Part shown: in pieces, positions 48,301 through 56,686 of the stretch | Position numbering within the stretch: the first letter of the stretch is position 1 | Layout: each line of letters starts with the position of its first letter | Assembly: GCA_017418975.1 (NCBI GenBank) | Contig: JAFOMG010000006.1 | Coordinates: 248,001 to 312,000, forward strand | DNA length: 64,000 bases | DNA from: Sphingomonas sp. | Lineage (GTDB): Bacteria; Pseudomonadota; Alphaproteobacteria; Sphingomonadales; Sphingomonadaceae | Reading direction: 5' to 3' | The notes under the pieces: model-generated | The model's input: the letters and a program-made list of their open reading frames with translations, nothing else | The model's database searches: none | What the model was told of the DNA's origin: nothing | Made by a program: the position numbers and the translations under genes

Positions 48301-49566
48301 GTGACCCGGCGTTCGATCACGGTTCCCATCGTCCTGCTCGTCATCGCCGCCGCCCTGATCGCGACGACGACGCAGTTCACGATCATGTTCAACGGCCCGC
48401 CGCCCGGGCCGGGGCCGCTGCCGCTGGCCCGCGTCGCCGAGGCGCTGCGCACCGGCATCGTGCCGCCCACCGCCCGCGCCCGGATGACGGTGACCCGGAC
48501 CAACGAGGACAAGTTCGGCCGCCAGGACGAGCGCCCCTCCCCCGCGCGCGACGCGGCGATTGCCCGGCTGATGGAGGTGCCGGCCGAACGCATCCACGGG
48601 CTCTACCAGCTCCCGGCGCGCGATCCCGAGCAGGACATGCGCGGCAGCTTCACCGTGGCGATGGAGAACGGGAATGGCTGGATCGTCGCATCCAGCGTGT
48701 ACCGCCCGACCTTCACCCGCTGGCACCTCGCCCGGCTGCTGGGGATGCTCGGCACGCTGCTGGTGCTTTCCCTCCTCGCCTGGGCAGTGGCGCGCCGCAT
48801 CTCGCGGCCGATCCGCGACCTGGCGGGCGCGGCGACCCGGGTGCGCCTGGGCGCGCGCCAGCCGATCCCGCAACGGGGCCCGCGCGAAGTGCACGAACTC
48901 GCCATCGCGCTCGATTCGATGCAGGAGCGGATCCTGCTCGAGGCCGAGAACCGCAGCGCGATGCTGGGCGCGATCGCCCATGACCTGGGCACGCCCCTGT
49001 CGAGGATCGCCTTCTGGGTCGAGCAGCTTCCCGACGCGGCGAGGCTGCGCGCCGAGGCGGACATCGAGGAGATGCGCGCGATGCTGAAGGCCGCGCTGGC
49101 CTTCACGCGCGACGGGCGGGACGGCGCGTCGCATGCGAGGCTCGACCTGGGCAGCCTGATCGAGAGCCTGGTCGACGACCTTGCCGCGGCGGGCAAGCCG
49201 GTCAGCGTCGAGCCGGGGCCGCGCGCGGTGGTGCGCGGCAATTCGGCGGCGCTGCGGCGGCTGTTCGCCAACCTCATCGAGAATGCGGTGCGCTATGGCG
49301 AGCGCGCGTGGCTGCACTGGAGCCTGGGCGAAGCCACGGTGGACGTGCTGGTGGAGGACGACGGACCCGGCTTCGACCTGGCACGGGCCGAGGCGCTGTT
49401 CGCGCCCTTCGTGCGCGGCGAGACCTCGCGCAGCCGCGAGACCGGCGGCACGGGGCTGGGGCTCGCCATCGTCCGCTCGGTCGCCGAGGCGCATGGCGGC
49501 ACCGTGACGCTGGAGAATCGCCTGGGCGGAATCGGCGGGCGAGTGCGCGTGCGGCTGCCGACCTGA
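48301..49566 (+). CDS. HAMP-containing sensor histidine kinase
   Basis: 421 residues. A membrane segment (about 6-25) and a periplasmic sensor loop (about 30-140) lead to a second helix (about 145-165), HAMP (RRISRPIRDLAGAATRVRLG), a HisKA box with AIAHDLGTPLSRIAFWVEQL (histidine near residue 226) and a full HATPase (NLIENAVRYG, EDDGPGFDL, TGGTGLGLAIVRSVAEAHGG). The GTG start follows the regulator's stop by four bases, so the pair is an operon. It resembles EnvZ/PhoQ in layout. The stimulus is unknown. Confidence 0.93.
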   Translation: MTRRSITVPIVLLVIAAALIATTTQFTIMFNGPPPGPGPLPLARVAEALRTGIVPPTARARMTVTRTNEDKFGRQDERPSPARDAAIARLMEVPAERIHGLYQLPARDPEQDMRGSFTVAMENGNGWIVASSVYRPTFTRWHLARLLGMLGTLLVLSLLAWAVARRISRPIRDLAGAATRVRLGARQPIPQRGPREVHELAIALDSMQERILLEAENRSAMLGAIAHDLGTPLSRIAFWVEQLPDAARLRAEADIEEMRAMLKAALAFTRDGRDGASHARLDLGSLIESLVDDLAAAGKPVSVEPGPRAVVRGNSAALRRLFANLIENAVRYGERAWLHWSLGEATVDVLVEDDGPGFDLARAEALFAPFVRGETSRSRETGGTGLGLAIVRSVAEAHGGTVTLENRLGGIGGRVRVRLPT

Positions 49567-49646
49567 GCCTCCGCGGGCGGCGGCGCTGGCGCGCCAACTC
49601 GATCGACAAAGGCGTTTATCCCCTTGGGACAAGGAGCGCCCGATAG

Positions 49647-49677
49647 CCGTCATCCCCCGCGCGGGCGGGGATGACGG
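49647..49677. repeat. compact REP-type palindrome
   Basis: CCGTCATCCCC and its complement GGGGATGACGG face each other with an 8-base centre, 34 bp before the end of a minus-strand receiver gene. Same motif as at 47348 and 63271. It may also act as a transcription barrier for the convergent kinase and receiver genes. Confidence 0.85.
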
Positions 49678-49710
49678 GCGTAGTTTCAAGAGCTTGCTTA
49701 GGTTCTCACC

Positions 49711-50100
49711 CTAAAGGATCATGCCCCCGCCGCCGCGGATCGCGAGCACCCGGCCGATCGAATCGAACAGCGCGTCCATCGCCACCGGCTTGAACAGCAC
49801 ATCGTCGGCCCCGATCGCGAGGCAGCGCTCGCGCAGGTCCACCGCGGTATCGGCGGTGACGACGATGATCGGCAATTCCCCCTTCGCGTCGCCCCGCGCG
49901 CGAATGCGGCGGATCGTCTCGAACCCGTCCATGCCGGGCATGCGCAGATCGACGAGCACGACGTCGAACGATTCCGCGTCGAGCATCGCCAGGCCCTCTT
50001 CGGCCCAGCTTGCCTCCGCCATGGTCGCCCCCGCGACGTCGAGCATGTCCTTCACGACCCGACGGTTCATCGGATCGTCCTCGATGAAGAGGATATTCAT
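49711..50100 (-). CDS. single-domain response regulator receiver
   Basis: 129 residues, receiver only: ILFIEDDPMNRRVVKDML, phospho-acceptor aspartate in VVLVDLRMPGMDGFETI (about residue 50), IIVVTADTA and FKPVAMDALFDSI with the conserved lysine. No output domain. It lies 74 bp downstream of the hybrid kinase on the same strand, so it is a likely phosphotransfer partner of that kinase. Single-domain receivers of this DivK/CpdR-like kind control protein partners rather than DNA. Confidence 0.92.
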   Translation of the reverse strand: MNILFIEDDPMNRRVVKDMLDVAGATMAEASWAEEGLAMLDAESFDVVLVDLRMPGMDGFETIRRIRARGDAKGELPIIVVTADTAVDLRERCLAIGADDVLFKPVAMDALFDSIGRVLAIRGGGGMIL

Positions 50101-50174
50101 GCCCGTCCGCCCGTGGCGACCGGTTTCCCCGAGATGCGCGCGACCGTTTTTTTCATGTCCGGTGTGCTATCGCC

Positions 50175-52634
50175 CTAAGCCGCCCGAGATACAAGCGGGT
50201 CCCCCTCCCTCTTGCCGGAATTTTCTTCCGCTGACGGAATGATAGCATCGATCAGGCCGACGCCGGTAATAGGTTTTTCGATTATTTTGCCGCCACTTGC
50301 TGCAATCAGCTCAGCAGCGGTCTCCGCATCGGGCTTGAGCCAGAGCACGGCGAGCGCCGCGTCCGGGGCCGCGGCGCGCAGCTTTGCGAGCATCGCGGCG
50401 GGGCCATCCGCCTCGGCCTTGAGCGTCCCCTCATCGGCAAGGAGATGGCTGACACCGCCGGCCTCGAGCATCGGCAGGGCCTCGGCCGCCGAGCCGGCGA
50501 AGCGCAGCCGGGCGACGCGCGGCTCCAACAGGGTGCGCAGCATCGAGCGGGCGATGGGATTCCGGTCGAGCACGACCAGGTCGAGCCCCGCCGCGCCTTC
50601 GTCCGCCACGGCCGCCGCGGGCGCCTCGGCCGGGACGAGCGGCAGGTCGAGGATGAAGCGCGAGCCCTTGCCGTCCTCGCTCTCCACCATGATGTCGCCG
50701 CCCAGCGCGCGGGCGAGGTTGCGGCAGATGGCGAGGCCCAGGCCGGTGCCCCCGAACCGGCGCGTGGTGCTGGTGTCGACCTGGCGGAAGCTCTCGAAGA
50801 TCTCCTCGAATTTCTCGCGGGGGATGCCGATGCCGGTATCCTCGACGGCCAGCCTGAGCCGCCGGGCCTCGCCTTCGCCCTCGGCCACCGCGCGCAGCGT
50901 GACGCTGCCCTTCTCGGTGAACTTGATCGCGTTGGAGAGCAGGTTGAATACCATCTGGCGCAGGCGGGTGGCGTCGCTGACGATCCAGTGCGGCGCATGG
51001 CTGAGCTCGAGCCGGAAGCCGAGCCCCTTGTCGCGCGCCTGCTCCTCCCAGAGGCGGGTGACGTCCCTCAGCGTGGCGGGCAGGTCCATGGGCGCCGCCT
51101 CGACGCTCAGATTGCCCGTCTCCATCTTGGCGACGTCGAGAATGTCGTCGACCAGGGCGCGCATGGTGATGCCGGCGCCATGGACGATGCCGATCCGCTC
51201 GCGGGTCTGCGCCTCGAGCTTCGGATCCGAGAGCATGACCTGGGTCATGCCCAGGATGCCGTTCAGCGGGGTGCGGATCTCGTGGCTGGTGGTCGCGAGG
51301 AACTCGGTCTTGGCCTTGAGCGCCTTTTCCAGCGCCACATTGGTCTCGCCCAGCACGATGTTGGCGGCGCGCACCTTGTTGCGGCTGCGGCGAACCGTGA
51401 CGAGGCCCCAGCCGAGCGCGGCCATGACGATCACCGTCGCGGCGCCGATCAGCAGGAACAGCGTCTGGAGATAGCGGGCCCGCCCCTCGGCTTCCCGGGT
51501 CTGGAGCAGCAGGATCTGGTTCTGCTGCTTCGCCCAGTCGAACTTCGCCGCCATCAGCGCCGCGCCGGCGGTCGCGGCCACCTTGGTGGATTCATCGTCG
51601 AGGCGCTTCATTGCCTGAAGGTGCACCAGCGCCTCTCGCGCATTCTCCGCCTTGCTGAATATCTGATAGGCGTAGAAATGGTCGCTGCGGAATTCGACCG
51701 TGGTCTTCCCCAGGTCCATGCCGTCGAACGTGCCGTGGATGAACCGCAGCGCCTCCCCGATATTCCCCCGCTCGGAAGCCAGGGCGGCCGCGGTGGCGAG
51801 CAGGTGCCGCCGCAGCACATCGGCATCGGCGCCGCGGATGAGCTCGAACCCGCGCGTGATCGTGCGGTTGGCGTCGTCATAGCGTTTCAGCGCCACCTGG
51901 CTGCGCGCGAGGTTGCTGAGCAGGCGCGCCTCGAGCAGCGGCTTGTTCATGCCGCGCGCGACGACGATCGCCGCCTCATATTCCTTGCTCGCCTCCGCGT
52001 CCCGGCCGAGCTTGGCGAGCACATTGCCGCGGCTGTTGTGGAGCGAGAGCGAAAGCACCGGATCATCGGTGAACAGCACCGCGGCCTGGTGGAAATATTC
52101 CTCGGCGCGCGCATCGTCATTGGCGACGCTGTAGAGCCCGCCGATGTTCTGCAGCGCGATCGCCTGGCTGCGCGGCTCCTTCACTTCGCCGAAGATGCGG
52201 AAGGCGTTCTGATAGCTTTCCAGCGCCTGCACCGCCTGGTCGCGCGCCATGAAGAAGGCGCCCTGCGACATCATCAGGTCGCCGCGCAGCTTGATCGGCT
52301 CCGGGATCGAGCGGATCAGGTTCAGCCCGTCGGTCAGCAGCGGCGCGGCCTTGGCGGGCTCCTCGTTGCGGATATGCGCCTCGGCGGCCAGCCAGCGCGC
52401 GGTGGCCAGCGCCAGCATCCGTCGCCGCTCGTCCCGCAGGCCGAGCGCCAGCCCGTCGATCGCGGCGGCGTGACGGAGCGCCTCCGCCTGATCGGACATC
52501 ATGCTTTCCTTGGCGGCCCGGATCTGGGCCTCGATCGCCGGCGGGAAATCGGAACGGGGTTGCGCCTGGGCAAGCGCCGGCGCGGCCGCGAGCAGCGCGG
52601 CAAGGGCAAGGACGGAACGCAACAGCGCGCGCAT
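50175..52634 (-). CDS. TPR-containing hybrid sensor histidine kinase with degenerate receiver
   Basis: 819 residues. Signal peptide (SVLALAALLAAAPALAQA), then several TPR-like repeats in a periplasmic region (about 40-380), a membrane segment (about 386-413), a coiled coil, HisKA with FLATTSHEIRTPLNGILGMT (histidine about 448), HATPase (VFNLLSNAIKFTEKG, DTGIGIPREKFEEIFESFRQ, FGGTGLGLAICRNLARALGG) and a C-terminal receiver-like part (from about 680) that looks eroded: the core reads VVLDRNPIARSML and HLLADEGTL, and KIIEKPI keeps a lysine. The ATG shares one base with the stop of the EAL gene (TGATG). The TPR part probably senses a protein partner or peptide. Confidence 0.88.
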   Translation of the reverse strand: MRALLRSVLALAALLAAAPALAQAQPRSDFPPAIEAQIRAAKESMMSDQAEALRHAAAIDGLALGLRDERRRMLALATARWLAAEAHIRNEEPAKAAPLLTDGLNLIRSIPEPIKLRGDLMMSQGAFFMARDQAVQALESYQNAFRIFGEVKEPRSQAIALQNIGGLYSVANDDARAEEYFHQAAVLFTDDPVLSLSLHNSRGNVLAKLGRDAEASKEYEAAIVVARGMNKPLLEARLLSNLARSQVALKRYDDANRTITRGFELIRGADADVLRRHLLATAAALASERGNIGEALRFIHGTFDGMDLGKTTVEFRSDHFYAYQIFSKAENAREALVHLQAMKRLDDESTKVAATAGAALMAAKFDWAKQQNQILLLQTREAEGRARYLQTLFLLIGAATVIVMAALGWGLVTVRRSRNKVRAANIVLGETNVALEKALKAKTEFLATTSHEIRTPLNGILGMTQVMLSDPKLEAQTRERIGIVHGAGITMRALVDDILDVAKMETGNLSVEAAPMDLPATLRDVTRLWEEQARDKGLGFRLELSHAPHWIVSDATRLRQMVFNLLSNAIKFTEKGSVTLRAVAEGEGEARRLRLAVEDTGIGIPREKFEEIFESFRQVDTSTTRRFGGTGLGLAICRNLARALGGDIMVESEDGKGSRFILDLPLVPAEAPAAAVADEGAAGLDLVVLDRNPIARSMLRTLLEPRVARLRFAGSAAEALPMLEAGGVSHLLADEGTLKAEADGPAAMLAKLRAAAPDAALAVLWLKPDAETAAELIAASGGKIIEKPITGVGLIDAIIPSAEENSGKREGDPLVSRAA

Positions 52635-54082
52635 CACGCGCGCTTCCAGAAGCTCTCGGGCCGGACGAACGATGCCGGATGGCCGTTCGCATTGTCGAGA
52701 TGGCCATCGTCCGCCAGGAACTTGCGGAACGCATCGAGCCCGAGCGGGCGCGAGATCAGGAAGCCCTGCACCATGTCGCAGCCCATCACGCTGAGCAGCG
52801 CGAGCGCGGACGGCGTCTCCACTCCTTCGGCGGTGACTTCCATCTCGAGCGCATGGGCGAGATCGATCGTCGAGCGCACGATCAGCGGATCGCGGTTGCT
52901 GCTGGTGAGCTGCATCACGAACATCTTGTCGATCTTGAGCTCGCGCGCGGGCAGCTTCTTCAGATAGGCGAGCGAGGAGAGCCCGGCGCCGTAATCGTCG
53001 ATCGCGAGCGTCACGCCGCTGTCGGCGAAGAACTGGAGATGGCGGATCGCGCTCTCCGGATCGCGGATCACCGCGGTCTCGGTGATCTCGAAGCCGAGCT
53101 TCGCATCGGTGTTCGCCAGCATCTCGCACACTTCGTTGACGAAGCCGGGGTCGGCGAGGAGCTGGCCCGAGATATTGACGAAGAGCAGCATGTCGAAGCC
53201 GTCGGCGCGCAGCTTGCGCTGGTCCTCGATCACCTGGCGCAGCGTCCACAGCGTGAGCGTCGAGATCTCGCCCGCCTGCTCCGCGACCGAGATGAAATCG
53301 CCCGGCAGGATCAGGCCGCGCGTGGGATGCTGCCAGCGGACCAGCGCCTCGGCGCTGGCGATCTCCTGCCGGCGGACATGGACCTTGGGCTGATATTGCA
53401 GGAACATCTCGCCATTGGCGATCGCGCGCGGCAGCTCGCGCATCAGAGTGAGCTTGTCGAAGGCCAGGTCCGCGCGCGACAGGTCGAGCATCACCACCCG
53501 GCCGTCCGCCCGTGCCTGCTCGAGCGCGGATTCGGCGGCTTCGGCGAGCAGCACCTCGTCATCCTCGACCGAGGGCGCGGCGGCGACGCCGAAATGCATC
53601 TGGAGATGATGCGGCTCGCCATCGAGGTCGAGCGTGCGCTGGAAACCCTTGCGGATCCGATCGATATCGTCGGCGGCGGCCTCGGGCGTTTCCCGCTCGA
53701 AGCAGATCTCGATCACCGAGCGGCCGGCGGCGGCGATGCGGACGTCCGGCACCAGGCCGGAGATTCGCCGCGCCACGTCCAGCACCAGCGAATCGGCGCG
53801 GGCGCGGCCCAGATGACGGCGCAGCGACGCGAAATTCCCGATCTCGCACAGGCCCAGAACGCTCCAGAAGCGCCCCTCGACATGGCGATCGTTACTTGCC
53901 CGGTGCAGTTCGCGCTTGCCGCCCCGCCCACGGGCACCGGCATCCGCACTGCCGGCGCGCGCGCTGTGCACCTGCACGAATTCCCTCGCGATTCCCGCGC
54001 GTTCCGCGGTGATCGCGACGGCGCTCGTGGAAGCACCGACCAAGGTCGCCAAGGGCTCTCTGCGTGCCGACATGCCCGCCAT
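52634..54082 (-). CDS. EAL-domain c-di-GMP phosphodiesterase with degenerate GGDEF-like region
   Basis: 482 residues. The first 220 residues contain a weak GGDEF-fold ([20 protein letters not shown]) without a GGDEF signature, so it is unlikely to make c-di-GMP. The EAL domain has its marker [20 protein letters not shown] (about 243), [55 protein letters not shown] and TAEGVETP, so the catalytic residues look complete, although DDFG is DDYG. It hydrolyses c-di-GMP, a second messenger that commonly controls exopolysaccharide output. It is the upstream partner of the hybrid kinase (1 bp overlap). A second ATG at 54073 is also possible. Confidence 0.9.
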   Translation of the reverse strand: MAGMSARREPLATLVGASTSAVAITAERAGIAREFVQVHSARAGSADAGARGRGGKRELHRASNDRHVEGRFWSVLGLCEIGNFASLRRHLGRARADSLVLDVARRISGLVPDVRIAAAGRSVIEICFERETPEAAADDIDRIRKGFQRTLDLDGEPHHLQMHFGVAAAPSVEDDEVLLAEAAESALEQARADGRVVMLDLSRADLAFDKLTLMRELPRAIANGEMFLQYQPKVHVRRQEIASAEALVRWQHPTRGLILPGDFISVAEQAGEISTLTLWTLRQVIEDQRKLRADGFDMLLFVNISGQLLADPGFVNEVCEMLANTDAKLGFEITETAVIRDPESAIRHLQFFADSGVTLAIDDYGAGLSSLAYLKKLPARELKIDKMFVMQLTSSNRDPLIVRSTIDLAHALEMEVTAEGVETPSALALLSVMGCDMVQGFLISRPLGLDAFRKFLADDGHLDNANGHPASFVRPESFWKRA

Positions 54083-54164
54083 GCCTAGGCCCCGACCCTT
54101 GAAGGAACGGTTAAATCACGCGTTCGAAGCAGTTTTTGCGAAGCCAACTCCGCAGAAATCCGGA

Positions 54165-54193
54165 TTGATTCATTGTTAAGAAGCCTTTAACCA
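54165..54193 (+). promoter_or_regulatory. possible promoter for the small structured transcript
   Basis: TTGATT at 54165-54170 and TAACCA at 54188-54193 are 17 bases apart, a fair sigma-70-like spacing in an A/T-rich stretch. A short inverted repeat GCGCAC-AA-GTGCGC at 54202-54215 lies at the expected start of transcription and could be an operator or 5' hairpin. Confidence 0.35.
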
Positions 54194-54233
54194 TCTGAAT
54201 CGCGCACAAGTGCGCACCGATGGGAGACTATGA

Positions 54234-54296
54234 ATGTTCGCGTTTTTCAGCCTGATGTTCCGTGACGGCGGCGGTAACGAAATCCGCCCGTTCTGA
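54234..54296 (+). CDS. possible 20-residue peptide, leader or small protein
   Basis: ATG at 54234 is preceded by GGGAG at seven bases. The 20-residue product MFAFFSLMFRDGGGNEIRPF has a hydrophobic, Phe-rich first half and a charged second half. An overlapping ATG at 54230 would give an even shorter peptide from the same ribosome site. It lies in the candidate structured transcript, 75 bp before a terminator. It may be a leader peptide, a small membrane-associated protein or chance. Confidence 0.4.
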   Translation: MFAFFSLMFRDGGGNEIRPF

Positions 54297-54370
54297 GGAA
54301 CGTTCATCCGGGCCGGCAGTGGAGCGACCTCAGTTGAGGCCGTGCTGACCGGCCCGGACGACAACTGAAA

Positions 54371-54395
54371 GGGCGGCCGCGAGCCGCCTTTTTTA
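54371..54395 (+). terminator. rho-independent terminator upstream of ugd
   Basis: Six-base-pair GC stem GGCGGC / GCCGCC with a five-base loop (CGCGA), followed by TTTTTT. Strong form. It ends the candidate transcript from about 54195 and isolates ugd from it. Confidence 0.92.
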
Positions 54396-54519
54396 TTGCC
54401 CGTTTCCTTGTCCGCATTTTTCTTGCCGGCCGCGCCGGAGAGCGTCGCCCCCCGCCCCCTTGCCCCCGGCGCTGGCGTCGCTATCTGCGCAACAGACTTT
54501 CTTCCCAAGGGGATCCACG

Positions 54520-55836
54520 TTGCGCATAGCGATGATCGGCACGGGCTATGTCGGCCTGGTTTCCGGTGCCTGTTTCTCGGACTTCGGCCATGAAGTGGTC
54601 TGCGTCGACAAGGACGCGCGCAAGATCGAGCTGCTCGATCAGGGCGTAATGCCGATCTACGAGCCGGGCCTCGACGCGCTGGTCGCCTCGAACGTGAAGG
54701 CCGGCCGCCTCTCCTTCACCACCGACCTGGCCGAAGGCGTCAAGGGGGCCGATGCGGTGTTCATCGCGGTCGGCACGCCGAGCCGCCGCGGCGACGGCCA
54801 TGCCGACCTGAGCTATGTCTTCGCCGCTGCGCGCGAGATCGCCGAGAACCTGACCGGGCCGGCGGTGATCGTCACCAAGTCGACCGTGCCGGTCGGCACC
54901 GGCGACGAAGTGGAGCGGATCATGCGCGAAGTGGCGTCGGGCACCGGCGCGAAGGTCGTCTCCAACCCCGAATTCCTGCGCGAAGGCGCGGCGATCGAGG
55001 ATTTCAAGCGGCCCGACCGCGTGGTCGTCGGCACCGACGACGAGGAAGCCCGCGAAGTGATGCGCGCGATCTACCGCCCGCTCTCGCTCAACCAGAGCGC
55101 GCCGATCCTGTTCACCAGCCGCCGCACCAGCGAGCTGACCAAATATGCGGCCAACGCGTTCCTGGCGGTGAAGATCACCTTCATCAACGAGATCGCCGAC
55201 CTGTGCGAGGAAGTGGGCGCCGACGTGCAGGAAGTGGCGCGCGGCATCGGGCTCGACAACCGGATCGGCAGCAAGTTCCTCCATGCCGGCCCCGGCTATG
55301 GCGGCTCCTGCTTCCCCAAGGATACGCTGGCGCTGCTCAAGACGGCGGGCGACAACGAGACTCCGCTGCGCATCGTCGAGGCCACCGTGCAGGTGAACGA
55401 CGCGCGCAAGCGCGCCATGGGCCGCAAGGTGATCAAGGCGATGGGCGGCGACGTGCGCGGCAAGACCGTGGGCATATTGGGCCTCACCTTCAAGCCCAAT
55501 ACCGACGACATGCGCGACGCGCCCAGCCTGTCGATCGTCGCGGCGCTGCAGGATGCCGGCGCCACGGTGAAGGCCTATGACCCCGAAGGCTTCGAGCAGG
55601 CGCGCCCGCTGCTGCCGAACGTCGAGTTCAGCGAGAGCGCCTATGCCGCGGCGGACGGCGCGGACGCGCTGGTGATCGTGACGGAGTGGGATGCGTTCCG
55701 CGCGCTTGATCTCGGTCGCATCAAGACGATGCTCAAGGCGCCGCTGCTCGTCGACCTGCGCAACATCTATCCGCCCGCGGAGGCGGCGCGTGCCGGCCTC
55801 AAGCTGGTCGGCGTCGGCAAGCCGAAGCACGACTGA
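54520..55836 (+). CDS. ugd: UDP-glucose 6-dehydrogenase
   Basis: 438 residues. Converts UDP-glucose (from galU) to UDP-glucuronate with two NAD. N-terminal Rossmann loop RIAMIGTGYVGLVSGACFSD, catalytic cysteine near residue 264 in GPGYGGSCFPKDTLALLKTA, and the C-terminal NTDDMRDAPSLSIV and DLRNIYPPAEA are typical of the class I enzyme. TTG at 54520 is preferred because AAGGGGA lies six bases before it and it begins the conserved core; an ATG four codons later is the alternative. The enzyme feeds acidic polymers and is separated from the candidate RNA by a terminator. Confidence 0.95.
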   Translation: MRIAMIGTGYVGLVSGACFSDFGHEVVCVDKDARKIELLDQGVMPIYEPGLDALVASNVKAGRLSFTTDLAEGVKGADAVFIAVGTPSRRGDGHADLSYVFAAAREIAENLTGPAVIVTKSTVPVGTGDEVERIMREVASGTGAKVVSNPEFLREGAAIEDFKRPDRVVVGTDDEEAREVMRAIYRPLSLNQSAPILFTSRRTSELTKYAANAFLAVKITFINEIADLCEEVGADVQEVARGIGLDNRIGSKFLHAGPGYGGSCFPKDTLALLKTAGDNETPLRIVEATVQVNDARKRAMGRKVIKAMGGDVRGKTVGILGLTFKPNTDDMRDAPSLSIVAALQDAGATVKAYDPEGFEQARPLLPNVEFSESAYAAADGADALVIVTEWDAFRALDLGRIKTMLKAPLLVDLRNIYPPAEAARAGLKLVGVGKPKHD

Positions 55837-55861
55837 TCCCGGCCCGGAGGGGGAGGAAGCG

Positions 55862-56686
55862 ATGAAGGCCAGCCTGCTGCAGATGACGAGCGGGATCGAT
55901 CCGGCCGCCAACGCCCGTACCGTCACCGATGGTATCGCGCGGGCGGCGGCGGCGGGCAGCGCGATGCTGTTCACGCCCGAAATGTCCGGCCTGCTCGACG
56001 GCGATCGCGAGCGTGCGCGCGCCCATGTGGTGGCCGAGGCGGAGGATCCCGTCCTCGCCGCGACGCGCGAGGCGGCGGCGAAGCACGGCATCTGGGTGCA
56101 TCTCGGCTCGCTGGCCCTGAAGGGTGAAGGCGAGAAATTCCTGAACCGCGGCTTCGTCATCGACGGCACCGGCGCGATCCGGGCGCATTACGACAAGCTG
56201 CACCTGTTCGATGTCGACCTCGCCACCGGCGAGAGCTGGCGGGAGTCCAACACCTATTGCCGGGGCGAGCGCGCGATCGTGGTCGACACGCCGATCGGCA
56301 GGCTGGGCCTCGCCATCTGCTACGACATGCGCTTCCCGGACCTGTTCCGCGCGCTCAGCGATGCCGGTGCCACCGTCCTCGCCGTCCCCGCCGCCTTCAC
56401 CCGTCCCACTGGCCAGGCGCATTGGCACGTGCTGCTGCGCGCCCGCGCGATCGAGGCCGGCGCCTATGTGATCGCCGCGGCGCAGACCGGCCTGCACGCC
56501 GACGGCCGCGCCACCTATGGCCATTCGCTGGCGATCGACCCCTGGGGCGAAGTGGTGCTCGACATGGGCGAGGCGGCCGGCCTCGGCTCGGTCGAGATCG
56601 ACCAGGCCCGTGTCGAGGATGTCCGTTCCCGCGTGCCGGTGCTGCGCCACCGCCGCCCTATCCCTCCCGTCGAGACCTTCGCATGA
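55862..56686 (+). CDS. nitrilase-superfamily amidohydrolase (Nit1/Nit2-like)
   Basis: 274 residues. The Glu-Lys-Cys triad is visible: LFTPEMSGLLDG, HYDKLHLFDVDL and AICYDMRFPDLFRAL. Nit-type enzymes hydrolyse deaminated glutathione or 2-oxoglutaramate and similar amides. The ATG at 55862 follows GGGAGGAAGCG, a very good ribosome site. It is coupled (ATGA) to gshA, which supports a function in glutathione metabolism, namely repair of deaminated glutathione. A general omega-amidase is the alternative. Confidence 0.9.
   Translation: MKASLLQMTSGIDPAANARTVTDGIARAAAAGSAMLFTPEMSGLLDGDRERARAHVVAEAEDPVLAATREAAAKHGIWVHLGSLALKGEGEKFLNRGFVIDGTGAIRAHYDKLHLFDVDLATGESWRESNTYCRGERAIVVDTPIGRLGLAICYDMRFPDLFRALSDAGATVLAVPAAFTRPTGQAHWHVLLRARAIEAGAYVIAAAQTGLHADGRATYGHSLAIDPWGEVVLDMGEAAGLGSVEIDQARVEDVRSRVPVLRHRRPIPPVETFA

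Larger units (their letters stand above)
54195..54395 (+). ncRNA. candidate small RNA or attenuator leader upstream of ugd
   Basis: About 200 bases between the divergent EAL gene and ugd have the features of an independent transcript: a promoter-like sequence, the short ORF at 54234, a long hairpin at about 54311-54357 (CCGGGCCGGCAG against CTGACCGGCCCGG with a bulged A, and an inner CCTC-AGTT-GAGG hairpin), and an intrinsic terminator at 54371-54395. The order leader peptide, structured RNA, terminator would also suit an attenuator, though ugd starts 125 bp after the terminator. Function is not known. Confidence 0.5.

Noticed and set aside
50175..53249. Longer start for the TPR-hybrid kinase
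   Set aside because: The extension is antisense-like sequence within the EAL gene; the signal peptide begins at 52634.
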